A stretch of 64,000 nt of DNA from Pelagicoccus enzymogenes (GCF_014803405.1 NZ_JACYFG010000038.1:186001-250000), one strand, 5' to 3'; shown: positions 8,652-18,592, counted from the first letter of the stretch. The notes: generated by a model from the letters alone, not told the origin. Program-made: numbers and translations.

Positions 8652-9238
8652 TGGGATCGCGATAGTTGGTTTAGATCTTTCAGCAGCGGGGCCAGTTTGT
8701 CGAGCGCTCGAGACAAGCGAGACATCACCGTACCCTGAGGAATCCCCAGCACCCGGGCGCATTCCTCGGTCGAATATTCGTTTAAAAACCTCAGCACCAC
8801 CACGCTGCGAAACTCGGGCTTGAGCTGCTGCACGGCGGCTCGGATTTGGCGGGCCCGTTCCTCGTCTTCCAATTGTCCGATGCGGGCCTCCTCGCTCCCC
8901 TCCGCCACCCCATGCTCCGGATCGTCGCTGCTCAGGAACCGCCGATACCAACGCTGGCGCTGCCGCAGTAGTTTCAAGGCTTGGTTCATGACGATGCGGG
9001 TAAGGTAGGTCCCCAGAGCGGAACGCCCCTCGAACTTCTCCAGGTTCCGATAAAAGCGCAGCAGCCCATCCTGCACCACCGCTTCCGCGTCCATGCCCGG
9101 CCCCAGCATCCCCGTCGCAGTGGCAAGCAAACGCCCATGATAACGTTCCACGACGCTGCGAAAAGCCCGCTCATCGCCCCGTCGGCAACGCGCGAGCAGG
9201 TCTTCGTCGCTTGGCAAAAGCGATTCGCTTTCAGACAT
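8648..9238 (-). CDS. ECF RNA polymerase sigma factor
   Basis: 196 residues with both sigma-70 domains: region 2 (FRSVVERYHGRLLATATGML ... VQDGLLRFYRNLEKFEG ... LGTYLTRIVMNQALKLLRQ) and region 4 (LKPEFRSVVVLRFLNEYSTE ... GIPQGTVMSRLSRALDKL). First gene of a three-gene operon with translational coupling to the anti-sigma gene. The divergent neighbour is a TolC-MacAB-type exporter, a plausible target (inference). About 40 residues lie between the domains, as usual for ECF proteins. Confidence 0.93.
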   Translation of the reverse strand: MSESESLLPSDEDLLARCRRGDERAFRSVVERYHGRLLATATGMLGPGMDAEAVVQDGLLRFYRNLEKFEGRSALGTYLTRIVMNQALKLLRQRQRWYRRFLSSDDPEHGVAEGSEEARIGQLEDEERARQIRAAVQQLKPEFRSVVVLRFLNEYSTEECARVLGIPQGTVMSRLSRALDKLAPLLKDLNQLSRSQ

Positions 9239-9332
9239 GAGGCATTCGCATCTTCGTACTTCAATCTGTCCTTAGACCCCGCCTGCGCCAATCGCATTCC
9301 CAGATTTCCAAAAATTCCGATCTGCCGCACCC

Positions 9333-9358
9333 AGGTGGCGCGGCTTCTCCGAAGACGC
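9333..9358 (+). repeat. REP-like hairpin (family C, CTTC/GAAG arms)
   Basis: AGGTGGCGCG then a GCG-g-CTTC-TCC-GAAG-a-CGC hairpin, in the divergent gap between the sigma gene and the TolC gene. The rest of 9239-9490 shows no gene. Same family as 40532, 58282, 59284 and 60093. Confidence 0.75.
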
Positions 9359-9490
9359 AATTCGCCGTGGAGCACAAACGCGCGGTCGCCTTGTGCACAA
9401 GCCGCCCCCCGATAGCTGGATAAAAATACATTTCCAAAACTTTTTGGGAATGGAGCGCCCCAGAGCCGGTATCCAAGCAAGCAGACAAAG

Positions 9491-10888
9491 ATGCGTCACC
9501 TCACACTTCCGAAATTGAAAAAGCCATCCCGCCCACGATTCGCAGCCTGCGCCGTCACCGCCTTGATGGCCCTGGCCAGCGCCGTCGCCGACGAGACCAG
9601 CCCACTAGCCCTCACGCTGCCGCAAGCTATCACCATCGCTCTCGACAGCAACATCGCCCTGCAGCGCTCAGGACTCGCCGTGGAGACCCGCAACGCCGGC
9701 GTCGAGCAGGCTCAAGCCGACTACTCCCCCGACCTCAACCTGCGCCTTTCCGAAAACGTCGGCCTCAGTTCAAGCACCGAAGGCGGCATCTTCGAGGGCG
9801 AAGGACGTTGGAGCGACTCGGCTTCCGCTTCCCTCAGCTCCTCGCTATCGCTCTACGACGGCGGAACCCGCAAGGCCTCCCTCGAACTCGCCAAAGCGGA
9901 ACTGGAAGCAGCCTCCCTTGACTTCGATCGCGATCGCCAAGCACTCCTTTTCAACACCGTTTCCCAATACTTCCAGTCCGTGCTGCGCAGCAAGGAGATC
10001 GCCATCCAGGAAGAGGAGCTCGCCACCCGCATCGAGGAACTGGAGCGTATCCAGATCGACGTCGAGAACGGCATCCGCACCCAGTCCGAATACCTGCGCC
10101 AGCAAGCCCAAGTCTCCAACAGCGAACGCCTGTTGGCCCAAGCTCGCAACACCTACGCCAACAGCCTCTACGCCCTCAAGAACACCCTGCGCATTCCCGC
10201 CCCCCAAGCCATCGTCTGCGAAGATCCCTACCAAGGTATCGAGAATCCAGATACTCTGGCCGAGCCAAACCTCTCCACCTCGCTCGCTGCCCTGCAAACC
10301 AGAGCCGACCTGTCCGCCCAACGCGCCCGCCTCTACTCCGCGGAACAAGACCTGGAGATCGCTCGCTCCGGCAAGCGCCCGAGCGTCTCCGCCTCCGCCT
10401 CCCTCGGCACCGGCTACTCCAGCAACGCCGCCGGATCCTTTTCCGACCAAGCCTTGCGCGACAAGCCGCGAGCCAGCGCCGGCATCTCCGTGAGCATTCC
10501 CATCTTCGACAAGCGTCGCACCGAGCTTGCCACCGTACGGTCCCGCATCGCCCTCCAGCAAGAGGAGCTCTTCTTGGACAGCCTGCGGCTGGCCGCCGAA
10601 ACCGCCCTCTACCAAGCCGAGCAAAACTATCAGACCGCCAAGCTGCAGCTGGCCGCCTCCCAAAACCAATTGGCCGCCACCGAGTCCGCTCTCGAAGCCG
10701 AACTCTCCCGCTACGAAGCCGGAGCCGCCACCCTGCTGGAAGTGAACAGCCTGCGCTCCTCCCGTCTCGACGCCGCCGTAGCGGTAGAAGAAGCCCGCTT
10801 CGCCCTCTTCACCAGCCGTCTCGGGATTTCCTACGAGGACGGCACTATCGAAACTTTCCTGCGCGACACCCTGCAACTTGCCAACTAA
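9491..10888 (+). CDS. TolC-family outer-membrane efflux protein
   Basis: 465 residues. A basic N-terminus and hydrophobic segment (FAACAVTALMALASAVA) form a signal peptide. Two similar halves of long alpha-helices alternate with short beta segments (LYDGGTRKASLELAKAELEA near 120; SIPIFDKRRTELATVRS in the second half), the OEP fold that forms the outer-membrane channel and periplasmic tunnel. First gene of a four-gene exporter operon (TolC, adaptor, ATPase, permease) on the plus strand. Confidence 0.92.
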   Translation: MRHLTLPKLKKPSRPRFAACAVTALMALASAVADETSPLALTLPQAITIALDSNIALQRSGLAVETRNAGVEQAQADYSPDLNLRLSENVGLSSSTEGGIFEGEGRWSDSASASLSSSLSLYDGGTRKASLELAKAELEAASLDFDRDRQALLFNTVSQYFQSVLRSKEIAIQEEELATRIEELERIQIDVENGIRTQSEYLRQQAQVSNSERLLAQARNTYANSLYALKNTLRIPAPQAIVCEDPYQGIENPDTLAEPNLSTSLAALQTRADLSAQRARLYSAEQDLEIARSGKRPSVSASASLGTGYSSNAAGSFSDQALRDKPRASAGISVSIPIFDKRRTELATVRSRIALQQEELFLDSLRLAAETALYQAEQNYQTAKLQLAASQNQLAATESALEAELSRYEAGAATLLEVNSLRSSRLDAAVAVEEARFALFTSRLGISYEDGTIETFLRDTLQLAN

Positions 10889-10909
10889 TCACTTTCGCTA
10901 CTCACATCC

Positions 10910-12226
10910 ATGAAACGATTTGTCACCATCATCCTGATACTCGCCCTTGGCGGCGGAGCCTATTACTACTTCAACAAGAAGTCCGCAGCGGACAAGGACA
11001 GCCAAGAACCCAAATACCAGTTCGCCAAGATCGAGCGCCGCACCATTCAAAATCTGGTATCGGCCACCGGCACCCTCGCCGCTCGAGACGTAGTTGAAAT
11101 CTCTACACAGGTTTCCGGAATCCTCGACGAGGTCCGAGCCGACTTCAACGACGAGGTCCAAGCCAACCAGCTCATCGCCGTGATCGACCCTTCCGTGCTC
11201 GACGCCCAGGTTTCCATCGCCAAAGCCGACCTGATGCGCACCCAGGCCCAGCTCCTCCAGGCCAAAAACAACTACGAGCGCTTCAAGCCCGTGCACGAAA
11301 AAGGCTTCCTCTCCGACAACGATTTCCAGCCCTATCAGATCGCCCTGCAAACCGCCGAAGCGAATCTGCTCAGCTCCCAAGCCAACCTCTCGCGGGCCGA
11401 GAAAAACCGCGGATACGCCGAAATCCGGTCCCCCATCTCCGGCATCGTCATCGACCGTACCGTCGAACCCGGCCAAACAGTGGCCGCCAGCCTCAGCGCA
11501 CCTAAGCTCTTCACCATTGCCGCCGACTTGTCCGACATGGAAATCCTCGCCCAAGTCGACGAAAGCGACATCGGGCAAATCAAGGTCGGCCAGCCGGTCC
11601 GATTCACCGTGGCCGCTTACATCGACCGTACCTTCGACGGCGTCGTCGAGGAGATCCGCCTCCTTCCTTCCGTGGTGCAGAACGTGGTCAACTACACCGT
11701 GGTGGTCGGCGCTCCTAACAAGCGGGGACAGCTGATGCCCGGCATGACCGCCAGCTTGGACTTCGTGGTGGCCGAGGTGGACAACGTGCTTTCCGTACCC
11801 ACTGCAGCCCTGAGCCTACGGGCCAACGACGAGATGCGAGCCGTACAGGAAGCGCGCCGCGCCCAAATGATGGAACGCCGCGCCCAAGGCGGTTTCGGCG
11901 GCGGACAAGGCGGCGGAGGCGAACGCGCGGAACGCCCCAACCGCGAAGGCGGAGGCTTTGGTGGCGGAGCAGGCGGCCCTGGAGGCGAAGGCGGGCAACG
12001 TCGTCGCAACATGCAGATGCTCTGGTATTTCCAAGACGGCGAGCTGACCATGTTGCCCGTGCGGGCCGGCGTGACGGACGGCGCCTTCACCGAAGTGCTC
12101 ACGCTGCGCGACCAAGAGATTCCCGAAGACCTGGAATTCATCTCACGCGTCAACAATCCTTCGAACGCTCCCTCTTCTTCCTCCAGCAACGAACGTCCCA
12201 CCGGACTCCGTCGCCTTGGATTCTAG
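10910..12226 (+). CDS. MacA/HlyD-type periplasmic adaptor protein with Gly-rich insert
   Basis: 438 residues. An N-terminal membrane anchor (FVTIILILALGGGAYYYF) is followed by a lipoyl/barrel-sandwich half (VSATGTLAARDVVEISTQVS), a coiled-coil hairpin (SIAKADLMRTQAQLLQAK) and the second half (YAEIRSPISGIVIDRTVEPG), as in MacA-like adaptors. Residues ~315-365 are unusual: an Arg/Gly-rich low-complexity stretch (GGFGGGQGGGGERAERPNRE and further glycine runs) sits within the membrane-proximal domain. It links the TolC channel to the ABC pump encoded by the next two genes. Confidence 0.92.
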   Translation: MKRFVTIILILALGGGAYYYFNKKSAADKDSQEPKYQFAKIERRTIQNLVSATGTLAARDVVEISTQVSGILDEVRADFNDEVQANQLIAVIDPSVLDAQVSIAKADLMRTQAQLLQAKNNYERFKPVHEKGFLSDNDFQPYQIALQTAEANLLSSQANLSRAEKNRGYAEIRSPISGIVIDRTVEPGQTVAASLSAPKLFTIAADLSDMEILAQVDESDIGQIKVGQPVRFTVAAYIDRTFDGVVEEIRLLPSVVQNVVNYTVVVGAPNKRGQLMPGMTASLDFVVAEVDNVLSVPTAALSLRANDEMRAVQEARRAQMMERRAQGGFGGGQGGGGERAERPNREGGGFGGGAGGPGGEGGQRRRNMQMLWYFQDGELTMLPVRAGVTDGAFTEVLTLRDQEIPEDLEFISRVNNPSNAPSSSSSNERPTGLRRLGF

Positions 12227-12239
12227 CACAGCTGAGAAA

Positions 12240-12980
12240 ATGCAACCGGTCATCCAAACTTCCAAGCTGCGCAAAACCTACCACCTAGCGGAACCCGTAC
12301 ACGCCCTGCGCAGCGTCGACATCACCATCGAGCCGGGCGAGTTCGTATCCATCATGGGCGCTTCCGGCTCCGGCAAGTCGACTCTCATGAATATCATAGG
12401 CTGCCTCGATCGACCCACCGAAGGCACCTACAAGCTGGACGGGATCGAGGTCAGCGGCATGGGACGCGACCAGCGGGCCGACATCCGCAACCAAAAGATC
12501 GGCTTCGTCTTCCAGGGCTTCAACCTGCTCGCCCGCACCACCGCCGTGGCCAACGTGGAGCTTCCTCTCGTCTACCACCGCGGCAAAGCCTTTCGCAATA
12601 GCACTGAGCGTGCCCGCAAGTGTCTCGAACGGGTCGGCCTTGCCGAACGCATGGACCACCACCCGTCCCAACTTTCCGGAGGCCAACAGCAGCGCGTCGC
12701 CATCGCCCGAGCCCTCGTAAACGAACCTACCCTCATCCTCGCCGACGAGCCGACAGGAAATTTGGATACACGCACCTCCCTCGACATTATGGGTCTCTTC
12801 CAAGAGCTCAACGAAGAGGGCGCCACCATCCTTATCGTCACCCACGAGCCCGAAATTGCCACCTACACCAAACGCTGCATCGAAATGCGAGACGGGCTAG
12901 TCGTGGCCGACAACCAAGTCGAAAAGCGCCGCAACGCCAAGACCGACCTCGCCAACTTCACCTCCGTCACCGGCATCTAA
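12240..12980 (+). CDS. ABC transporter ATP-binding protein, MacB/LolD type
   Basis: 246 residues from the ATG at 12240 (a TTG at 12216 would overlap the adaptor gene). Walker A GASGSGKS at ~40-47, signature LSGGQQQR, and Walker B plus D-loop [12 protein letters not shown] are all intact. The D-loop form EPTGNLD is typical of MacB/LolD/FtsE ATPases. It powers the permease encoded 24 bp downstream; in E. coli MacB the two parts are one protein, here they are separate. Confidence 0.93.
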   Translation: MQPVIQTSKLRKTYHLAEPVHALRSVDITIEPGEFVSIMGASGSGKSTLMNIIGCLDRPTEGTYKLDGIEVSGMGRDQRADIRNQKIGFVFQGFNLLARTTAVANVELPLVYHRGKAFRNSTERARKCLERVGLAERMDHHPSQLSGGQQQRVAIARALVNEPTLILADEPTGNLDTRTSLDIMGLFQELNEEGATILIVTHEPEIATYTKRCIEMRDGLVVADNQVEKRRNAKTDLANFTSVTGI

Positions 12981-13004
12981 TCCGTATCCATAAATAAAGC
13001 ACAG

Positions 13005-14225
13005 ATGAAAATTTGGAAACTCTTAGAAGCCGCCCGCCAGAGCCTGCTAAAAAACAAGACCCGCAGCGCTTTGACCATGTTCGGCATTATCATCGGCGTC
13101 GCAGCAGTCATCGTCATGATGGCCATGGGCACCGGTGCCCAGAAGAACATCGAAGAACGTATTTCTTCAATGGGTACAAACCTGCTCATGATCCGCAACG
13201 GCACAAACTCCCGAGGCGGCGTCAGTCGCGGCGCCGGATCCTCCCGCAGCCTCACCATGGAAGATGCCGACGCGATTCGCCGTGAAGCCACCCTCATCGA
13301 AGCCGTGTCGCCCACCGTATCCGTCAGCGGTCAGGTCATCGGCGGAGGAAAGAACTGGTACACCCAAGCCCAAGGCGTGCACATGGACTACTTGTTCAAC
13401 CGCAGTTGGGATCTGACAGAAGGCTCCATGTTCACCGACGCCGAACTGCGCTCCCGAGCCAAAGTCGCCGTGCTCGGCTCCACCGTGGCGGAGAACCTCT
13501 TTCCCGACCAAAGCCCTATCGGCCAAAGTATCCGCATCCGCAACGTGCCCTTCAAAGTCATCGGGCAACTGGAAAAGAAAGGGCAAAATTCCTTCGGCCG
13601 CGACCAGGACGACCTCATCCTCATTCCCGTCACCACCGCTCTCTTCCGCCTCGTCGGCGATCGCCAATGGGTGAGCGATATCTACGCAAGCGCCCGCAAC
13701 ATCGAGGACACCGAAGCTGCGTCCCAACAGATCACCGAGATCCTCCGCCGCAACCACAAGCTGGTGGACGGACAGGAGGACGACTTCAACATCCGTACCC
13801 AAACGGAACTTACAGAAATGTTCACCTCCACCACCGCCGCCCTCACCCAGCTGCTCATGTGGATCGCCTTCGTCTCCCTCATCGTGGGCGGGGTGGGCGT
13901 CATGAACATAATGCTGGTCTCGGTGACCGAACGCACCCGCGAAATCGGGGTACGCGTTTCGGTTGGAGCCCGCGGATCGGATATCCTCTATCAATTCCTC
14001 ATCGAGGCCATCGCCCTCAGTCTTACCGGAGGCATCGTGGGCGTATTGCTCTCATGGGGAGTCGCCTATTTCATGGAAAGCCAACAAGGCATGACCATGA
14101 TAATCGAAACCTGGGTAGTAGCCGCCGCCCTCGGCGTATCTGTATCCATAGGATTGATATTCGGACTTTTCCCCGCCTACAAAGCCGCCCAGCTCGATCC
14201 CATTGACGCCCTCCGGCACGAGTAA
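13005..14225 (+). CDS. ABC transporter permease, MacB/FtsX type
   Basis: 406 residues: an N-terminal membrane helix (MFGIIIGVAAVIVMMAMG), a ~230-residue periplasmic MacB_PCD domain, then three C-terminal helices in an FtsX domain containing GGVGVMNIMLVSVTERTREI and the ending PAYKAAQLDPIDALRHE, both hallmarks of MacB-type mechanotransmission permeases. Together with the three preceding genes it would expel peptides, macrolide-like compounds or other periplasmic substrates through TolC; the substrate is unknown. Confidence 0.93.
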   Translation: MKIWKLLEAARQSLLKNKTRSALTMFGIIIGVAAVIVMMAMGTGAQKNIEERISSMGTNLLMIRNGTNSRGGVSRGAGSSRSLTMEDADAIRREATLIEAVSPTVSVSGQVIGGGKNWYTQAQGVHMDYLFNRSWDLTEGSMFTDAELRSRAKVAVLGSTVAENLFPDQSPIGQSIRIRNVPFKVIGQLEKKGQNSFGRDQDDLILIPVTTALFRLVGDRQWVSDIYASARNIEDTEAASQQITEILRRNHKLVDGQEDDFNIRTQTELTEMFTSTTAALTQLLMWIAFVSLIVGGVGVMNIMLVSVTERTREIGVRVSVGARGSDILYQFLIEAIALSLTGGIVGVLLSWGVAYFMESQQGMTMIIETWVVAAALGVSVSIGLIFGLFPAYKAAQLDPIDALRHE

Positions 14226-14280
14226 AAATCATGGCGCACTTTCCTTTTGAACAGTAGCGCTTTCGCTCAACCATCTTTTG

Positions 14281-14340
14281 CGGGAAGCGGCCTTGTGCCG
14301 CGATTGGTCAGGATCGATCGTGCCACAAGGGCACTTCCCA
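14281..14340. repeat. REPIN-like inverted pair (family A)
   Basis: Two inverted hairpins, GCGGC-CTTGT-GCCGC and (on the other strand) GTGCC-CTTGT-GGCAC, each next to a GGGAAG head. The arms differ between the two copies but remain paired. Confidence 0.75.
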
Positions 14341-14729
14341 CCGAAGAATCACTATCCCCGCAATAGGGTGATGAACCTTTTTTTGATACATCACCTCACG
14401 CATTGAATACCCATCGGCCTGATGGTGGAACGACTTCTCCGTACCGAGGAGCGGATGCGACGACACATCTACGAGCGAAGCGAGAAAAACAGGCGTCTAA
14501 GTCCCGTGGATCAGTCTAAAACAGTCGTCTTCGGAGAAGCCGGCCCACCTTAGAGCGCATCTACATGATATCGTATCAAGTGGCATCCACTGCATTTGAT
14601 GATGAACCTTTTTTGGGGCCTAGATCCCAGGGCAAACCTAACCAACCTTGTATTCAGGTTCCACATACCCAGGATATTTCCCTAGGTGGGTGACGATGGC
14701 AAAACGCCCTAAAACCGGCGTTATTTAGG

Positions 14730-14746
14730 TTAGTCAACGATGTGAC
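14730..14746. promoter_or_regulatory. Candidate operator of the pectin receptor
   Basis: TTAGTCAACGATGTGAC, with GTCA...TGAC symmetry. Its first half, TTAGTCAAC followed by ATGT, recurs upstream of the MFS gene (21595-21610). Shared placement before two genes of the same locus is the only support. Confidence 0.25.
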
Positions 14747-14932
14747 TTGCGAACGATTTGTTCGGAGAACGACCTCGAATATATTTTGAGGACCTAATCC
14801 TGATGTTACCCCAGCCAGCCTCCGCTACTACCCCCAAATAGAGTCGTAAGGGCGCCGCCCCCAGCCGTCGTTTGTCCTGCCCTACCTCCGTCTCCCCAGT
14901 CTCTTTGTACCCAAATATAACGAAGTATAACC

Positions 14933-17900
14933 ATGCCACTATCACACTGCAAATACCCCGCGCAATCGCGCTCTGCGAGGCAACTTGTCGCCTCTACGCC
15001 AGCTCTGGCGCTGCTGTTCCTTCCGCTGTTCTCTGAAGCCCAAGAATTGGGCGGCAGCGACGAGGAAGTCTTCGAGCTATCGCCCTTCGAGGTCGTTGCC
15101 GAGGCAACAGGCTACTTCCAATCGAACTCGATGTCGGGCACCCGCTTGAACTCGAAAGTCGAGGACTTGGCTCAATCGATCACGGTGATGACCACCGAGC
15201 AAATGCAAGACTTCGCCATGGTCGACATCAACGACGTGTTCGACCACATGGCCGGCACCGAAGGCACAAGCTCCTACTCGCTCTTCGAGACGGACCGTAC
15301 CGGGGCCGTCGTCGACCAAGTCAGCCTCGACCCCAACAACGCCAACCGCGTCCGCGGCATCGGCAACGCCAACATCGCCTTCAACAATATCGGCATGACC
15401 GGCTACGTGCCCGTGGATCCGCTATGGCTGGACTCCCTCGAGCTCAGCCGCGGGCCCAACGCCAACATTTTCGGCTTGGGCAACGCCGCCGGCACCGTCA
15501 ACCAAGTGCCCGCTACCGCTAACCTGAACCACGAATTCACCAAGGTCGACCTGCGAGTGGACAGCTACGACGGTCACCGCGCCTCGATCGACGTGAACCG
15601 CATGCTCTCCGACGAGCTCGCCGTTCGCTTCAGCGTGGCCAAGCAGCACACCGGCTTCGTCCGCAAGCCTTCCGGCGAGGACGCCCGCCGCCTCAGCCTG
15701 CAGGTCAAGGCCCGTCCCTGGGAAAACACCACCCTGGCCGCTTCCTGGTACAAGTACGACAACGAGTCGGTACGGCCCAACTACACCACCCCTCGCGACT
15801 ACTACTCCAGCTGGGTCGCGGACGGAAAGCCCATGTGGAACACCGTCACCGGCCTCGTCACCATGGGCAACGGAGACGTATACGGTCGAGGCAACGTGCT
15901 CGGCTCCACCACTCCCTATACCAGCCGCCCCTCCTATTTCGACGGGGAAGAGAGCCGCTCGCCCTTCAAGATCTCTCCCAACCTCGATCCCTATTGGACC
16001 ATGGGACGGCTCACCCGCGCAGATCGGCCCTTCTACAATACCGACCCATACGCAGCGGCCACTACCGGCGTCGGCATGCTGAGGACAAAGTCCACCCTCC
16101 AGTACAGCGCCAGCCAGCAGCCGCTCTACAACTCATTGGTTCCGCCCGTCTCGGACAAGTCGATTTACGACTGGGAAGAAGTTAACTTGATGGGTAACAG
16201 CAAGGCCTGGGACGACACCAACATCTATATGGCCCAGATCGACCAGCTCTTCCTCAACTCCACCAAGCACACCCTCGCGTTCCAAGGCACCTTCATGAGG
16301 GAGGACGTGGTCCGCAACGAGAACCAGCCCATGGGCCGCGCCAGCGTCAACAGCAACGTTGGCCAAATCCAGGTCGACGTGAACCAGGTAAACCTGGACG
16401 GCAGCCCAAATCCCTACGCCGGACTTCCCTACCTCAGAGCCGAGGCCCCCTACCGCCGCGACTACACCAAGCTCTGGGACACCACCCGAGCCCAAGGCGT
16501 CTATCGCGTCAACTTCGCCGACGACGACGGCTGGACCAAGTGGCTCGGCACCCAGCAAGTCTTGGGCTACTACGAGTACAAGGATCGCCAAAACCGCATC
16601 TACACCTACCGCAACTCCCCGCTGAACCAGAATGTGGATTGGATCAAGAAGTACTACGACCTCAACATTCCGTTGGCCAACCGTACCACTTCTAACGTAG
16701 ACCCAATCTACGGAGACGCTCCGAGCAACTACCATATGCTCAACGAGTTCTACTACGTGGGAGACACTCCCGGCGGCGGCATCGAATACGCTCCCTCCTA
16801 CTTTCCCACCGGAGTCAGCGCCGCCTATGTTTGGGGCCACGATCCCAACAACTTGCGCTACGACGTTTCCTCCATCGGCTTCACGCCGAGCCCCGACGGC
16901 ACCGCAGGGCAACACAATGTACAAAACGTCATCAAGACCGACGGATTCGTGCTCCAGAGCACCCTCTTCGACGGCAAGCTGGTGGGAACTTTCGGCAAAC
17001 GTAGCGATACCGTCTACGACCGCAACGCCCCCTTCGCGACCCTGACCCCCGACCTGCTCGAGTACGACTTCGCCCTGACCAACCGTTGGAACGAAGGCTG
17101 GCGCGAGGCCAGCGGCAAGAGCGAAAACCTCTCCATCGTAGCTCGCCCCTTCCGCGACCTCGACTTCCTCAAGTCCAAGGTCGACGGCGGCAGCGGCATC
17201 AGCAAGCTCTTCGCCGAAGCCCTCAGCGGCCTCAGCCTCACCTACAACGAGGCGGATAACTTCATCGCCCAAGGCCCCGCCTGGGACCTCGACCTCAACC
17301 CCTTGCCCAACCAAACCGGCACTACCACCGACAAGGGCTTTTGGATGAGCATGATGGAAGGCCGCCTCTCGCTCCGCTACGTGCACTACGAAACCAAGCA
17401 AAGCGACCTCCGCCAAGGCGACATCAGCACCATGGCCCAGCGCATCATGCGCATGGACGGATTCGTCTCCAACGACAGCCAAGCCCTCAACCGCTTGGTC
17501 AGAAACCTGCAAGGACGCGAAGGCGGCGACACCGCTGGCGACGATCCCGCCGTCATGGCCCCCATCATGGGACTGGATGTAGATTACTACACTCGCTTGC
17601 AACAAATCGCCGACGACAACACTTACGCCGCCGTCAACGATATGGTTTCCCGCGGCGACGAGTTGGAGATCAACTTCAACCCCAACAAGTTCTGGACCGT
17701 CAGCGCCTCCGTCACCAAGAACGAGGCCATCAACACCGCCGCAGGTCAAACCGTCGACGACTACATCGCCAACCGCATGCCTGTCTGGACGAGCTTCGAG
17801 GATCCCCGCTTCTACCACGACACCGTCACCATCGACGGCGTCGAGCAGCTCCGCACCTTCTGGAAACCCGTCGACCGCCTCTTGACCACCGACGTGGACG

Positions 17901-18538
17901 AAAGCGCCGTGGACCCAATCATGCTCGAAGGCGACTACTCCCACATCCCCGAAGGTCCGGGCGGCAACCTGCTCTGGTGGTACATCGCTGGCGACGAGTT
18001 CAACGACGGCCTCGGTCCCTACCACAACGACCAAACTCCGGAAGCTCGCTTCATCTCGAACGTAGATTCCCCGCTGTCGGTATTCCGCGCCCTCGTCGGT
18101 CGCCCCCGCCCCCAAATCCGCAAGTACTCGGCCAAGTTCAACACGAAGTACAACCTCGCCGGCATCAGCGAAGGCAGCTTCCTGAAGCATACCAGCGTCG
18201 GCGCCTCGGTTCGCTGGATCGACAAGGCTAACATCGGCTTCTACGGCATGGGATACGATCCCAACAAGGACCTCACCCTGCCGGAAAACAAGATCACCAC
18301 GCTCGACACGAACCGTCCGATCTACTCCCCAGCCGAAACCTTCGTCGACCTCTTCGTGACCTACAAGACCAAGCTATTCGACGACAAGGTAGCCGCCACC
18401 TTCCAGCTCAACGTCAAGAACGCGTTCGAAAACGGCGGCGGCCTGCAAGCCACCCAAGCCTACCTCGACGGAACCGTGGCCACCTACCGCATCATCGATC
18501 CGCGCCAATTCATTTTGTCCGCATCATTCGACATGTAA
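14933..18538 (+). CDS. TonB-dependent outer-membrane receptor of the pectin locus
   Basis: 1201 residues. Signal peptide (~1-36, core LVASTPALALLFLPLFSEA), FELSPF box at ~48-53, a plug region (LAQSITVMTTEQMQDFAMVD; LSRGPNANIFGLGNAAGTVN) and a long beta-barrel ending SASFDM. Only distantly similar to the receptor at 341-3790. Followed by a terminator and a LacI-type regulator, then pectin-degrading genes, so a pectin or oligogalacturonide ligand is a reasonable inference. Confidence 0.92.
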   Translation: MPLSHCKYPAQSRSARQLVASTPALALLFLPLFSEAQELGGSDEEVFELSPFEVVAEATGYFQSNSMSGTRLNSKVEDLAQSITVMTTEQMQDFAMVDINDVFDHMAGTEGTSSYSLFETDRTGAVVDQVSLDPNNANRVRGIGNANIAFNNIGMTGYVPVDPLWLDSLELSRGPNANIFGLGNAAGTVNQVPATANLNHEFTKVDLRVDSYDGHRASIDVNRMLSDELAVRFSVAKQHTGFVRKPSGEDARRLSLQVKARPWENTTLAASWYKYDNESVRPNYTTPRDYYSSWVADGKPMWNTVTGLVTMGNGDVYGRGNVLGSTTPYTSRPSYFDGEESRSPFKISPNLDPYWTMGRLTRADRPFYNTDPYAAATTGVGMLRTKSTLQYSASQQPLYNSLVPPVSDKSIYDWEEVNLMGNSKAWDDTNIYMAQIDQLFLNSTKHTLAFQGTFMREDVVRNENQPMGRASVNSNVGQIQVDVNQVNLDGSPNPYAGLPYLRAEAPYRRDYTKLWDTTRAQGVYRVNFADDDGWTKWLGTQQVLGYYEYKDRQNRIYTYRNSPLNQNVDWIKKYYDLNIPLANRTTSNVDPIYGDAPSNYHMLNEFYYVGDTPGGGIEYAPSYFPTGVSAAYVWGHDPNNLRYDVSSIGFTPSPDGTAGQHNVQNVIKTDGFVLQSTLFDGKLVGTFGKRSDTVYDRNAPFATLTPDLLEYDFALTNRWNEGWREASGKSENLSIVARPFRDLDFLKSKVDGGSGISKLFAEALSGLSLTYNEADNFIAQGPAWDLDLNPLPNQTGTTTDKGFWMSMMEGRLSLRYVHYETKQSDLRQGDISTMAQRIMRMDGFVSNDSQALNRLVRNLQGREGGDTAGDDPAVMAPIMGLDVDYYTRLQQIADDNTYAAVNDMVSRGDELEINFNPNKFWTVSASVTKNEAINTAAGQTVDDYIANRMPVWTSFEDPRFYHDTVTIDGVEQLRTFWKPVDRLLTTDVDESAVDPIMLEGDYSHIPEGPGGNLLWWYIAGDEFNDGLGPYHNDQTPEARFISNVDSPLSVFRALVGRPRPQIRKYSAKFNTKYNLAGISEGSFLKHTSVGASVRWIDKANIGFYGMGYDPNKDLTLPENKITTLDTNRPIYSPAETFVDLFVTYKTKLFDDKVAATFQLNVKNAFENGGGLQATQAYLDGTVATYRIIDPRQFILSASFDM

Positions 18539-18561
18539 GGACCAAAAAATCATAGGTAACC

Positions 18562-18592
18562 AAGCCGTCGCCCGAGAGGGTGACGGCTTTTT
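18562..18592 (+). terminator. Rho-independent terminator of the receptor gene
   Basis: Stem AAGCCGTC-GCCC / GGGT-GACGGCTT around a GAGA loop, followed by T residues, about 25 bases after the receptor stop. Confidence 0.85.

Larger units (their letters stand above)
14226..14932. other. 707-bp noncoding region upstream of the second receptor
   Basis: No convincing gene. It holds a REP pair (14281-14340), two copies of a 15-base string TGATGAACCTTTTTT (14369-14383 and 14600-14614), an inverted repeat AACGCC...GGCGTT near 14701-14722, a short IR CGAAC-GATTT-GTTCG near 14750, and a candidate operator (14730-14746). Probably a long regulatory leader of the receptor gene plus decayed DNA. Confidence 0.5.

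Noticed and set aside
14700-14725. Riboswitch or terminator at AACGCC...GGCGTT
   Set aside because: Only a 6-bp stem without a proper T-run or any recognised aptamer core.
16133-18190. 685-codon minus-strand open frame opposite the second receptor
   Set aside because: Antisense shadow; the translation is Val/Gly/Glu-rich and has no domain features or ribosome site.
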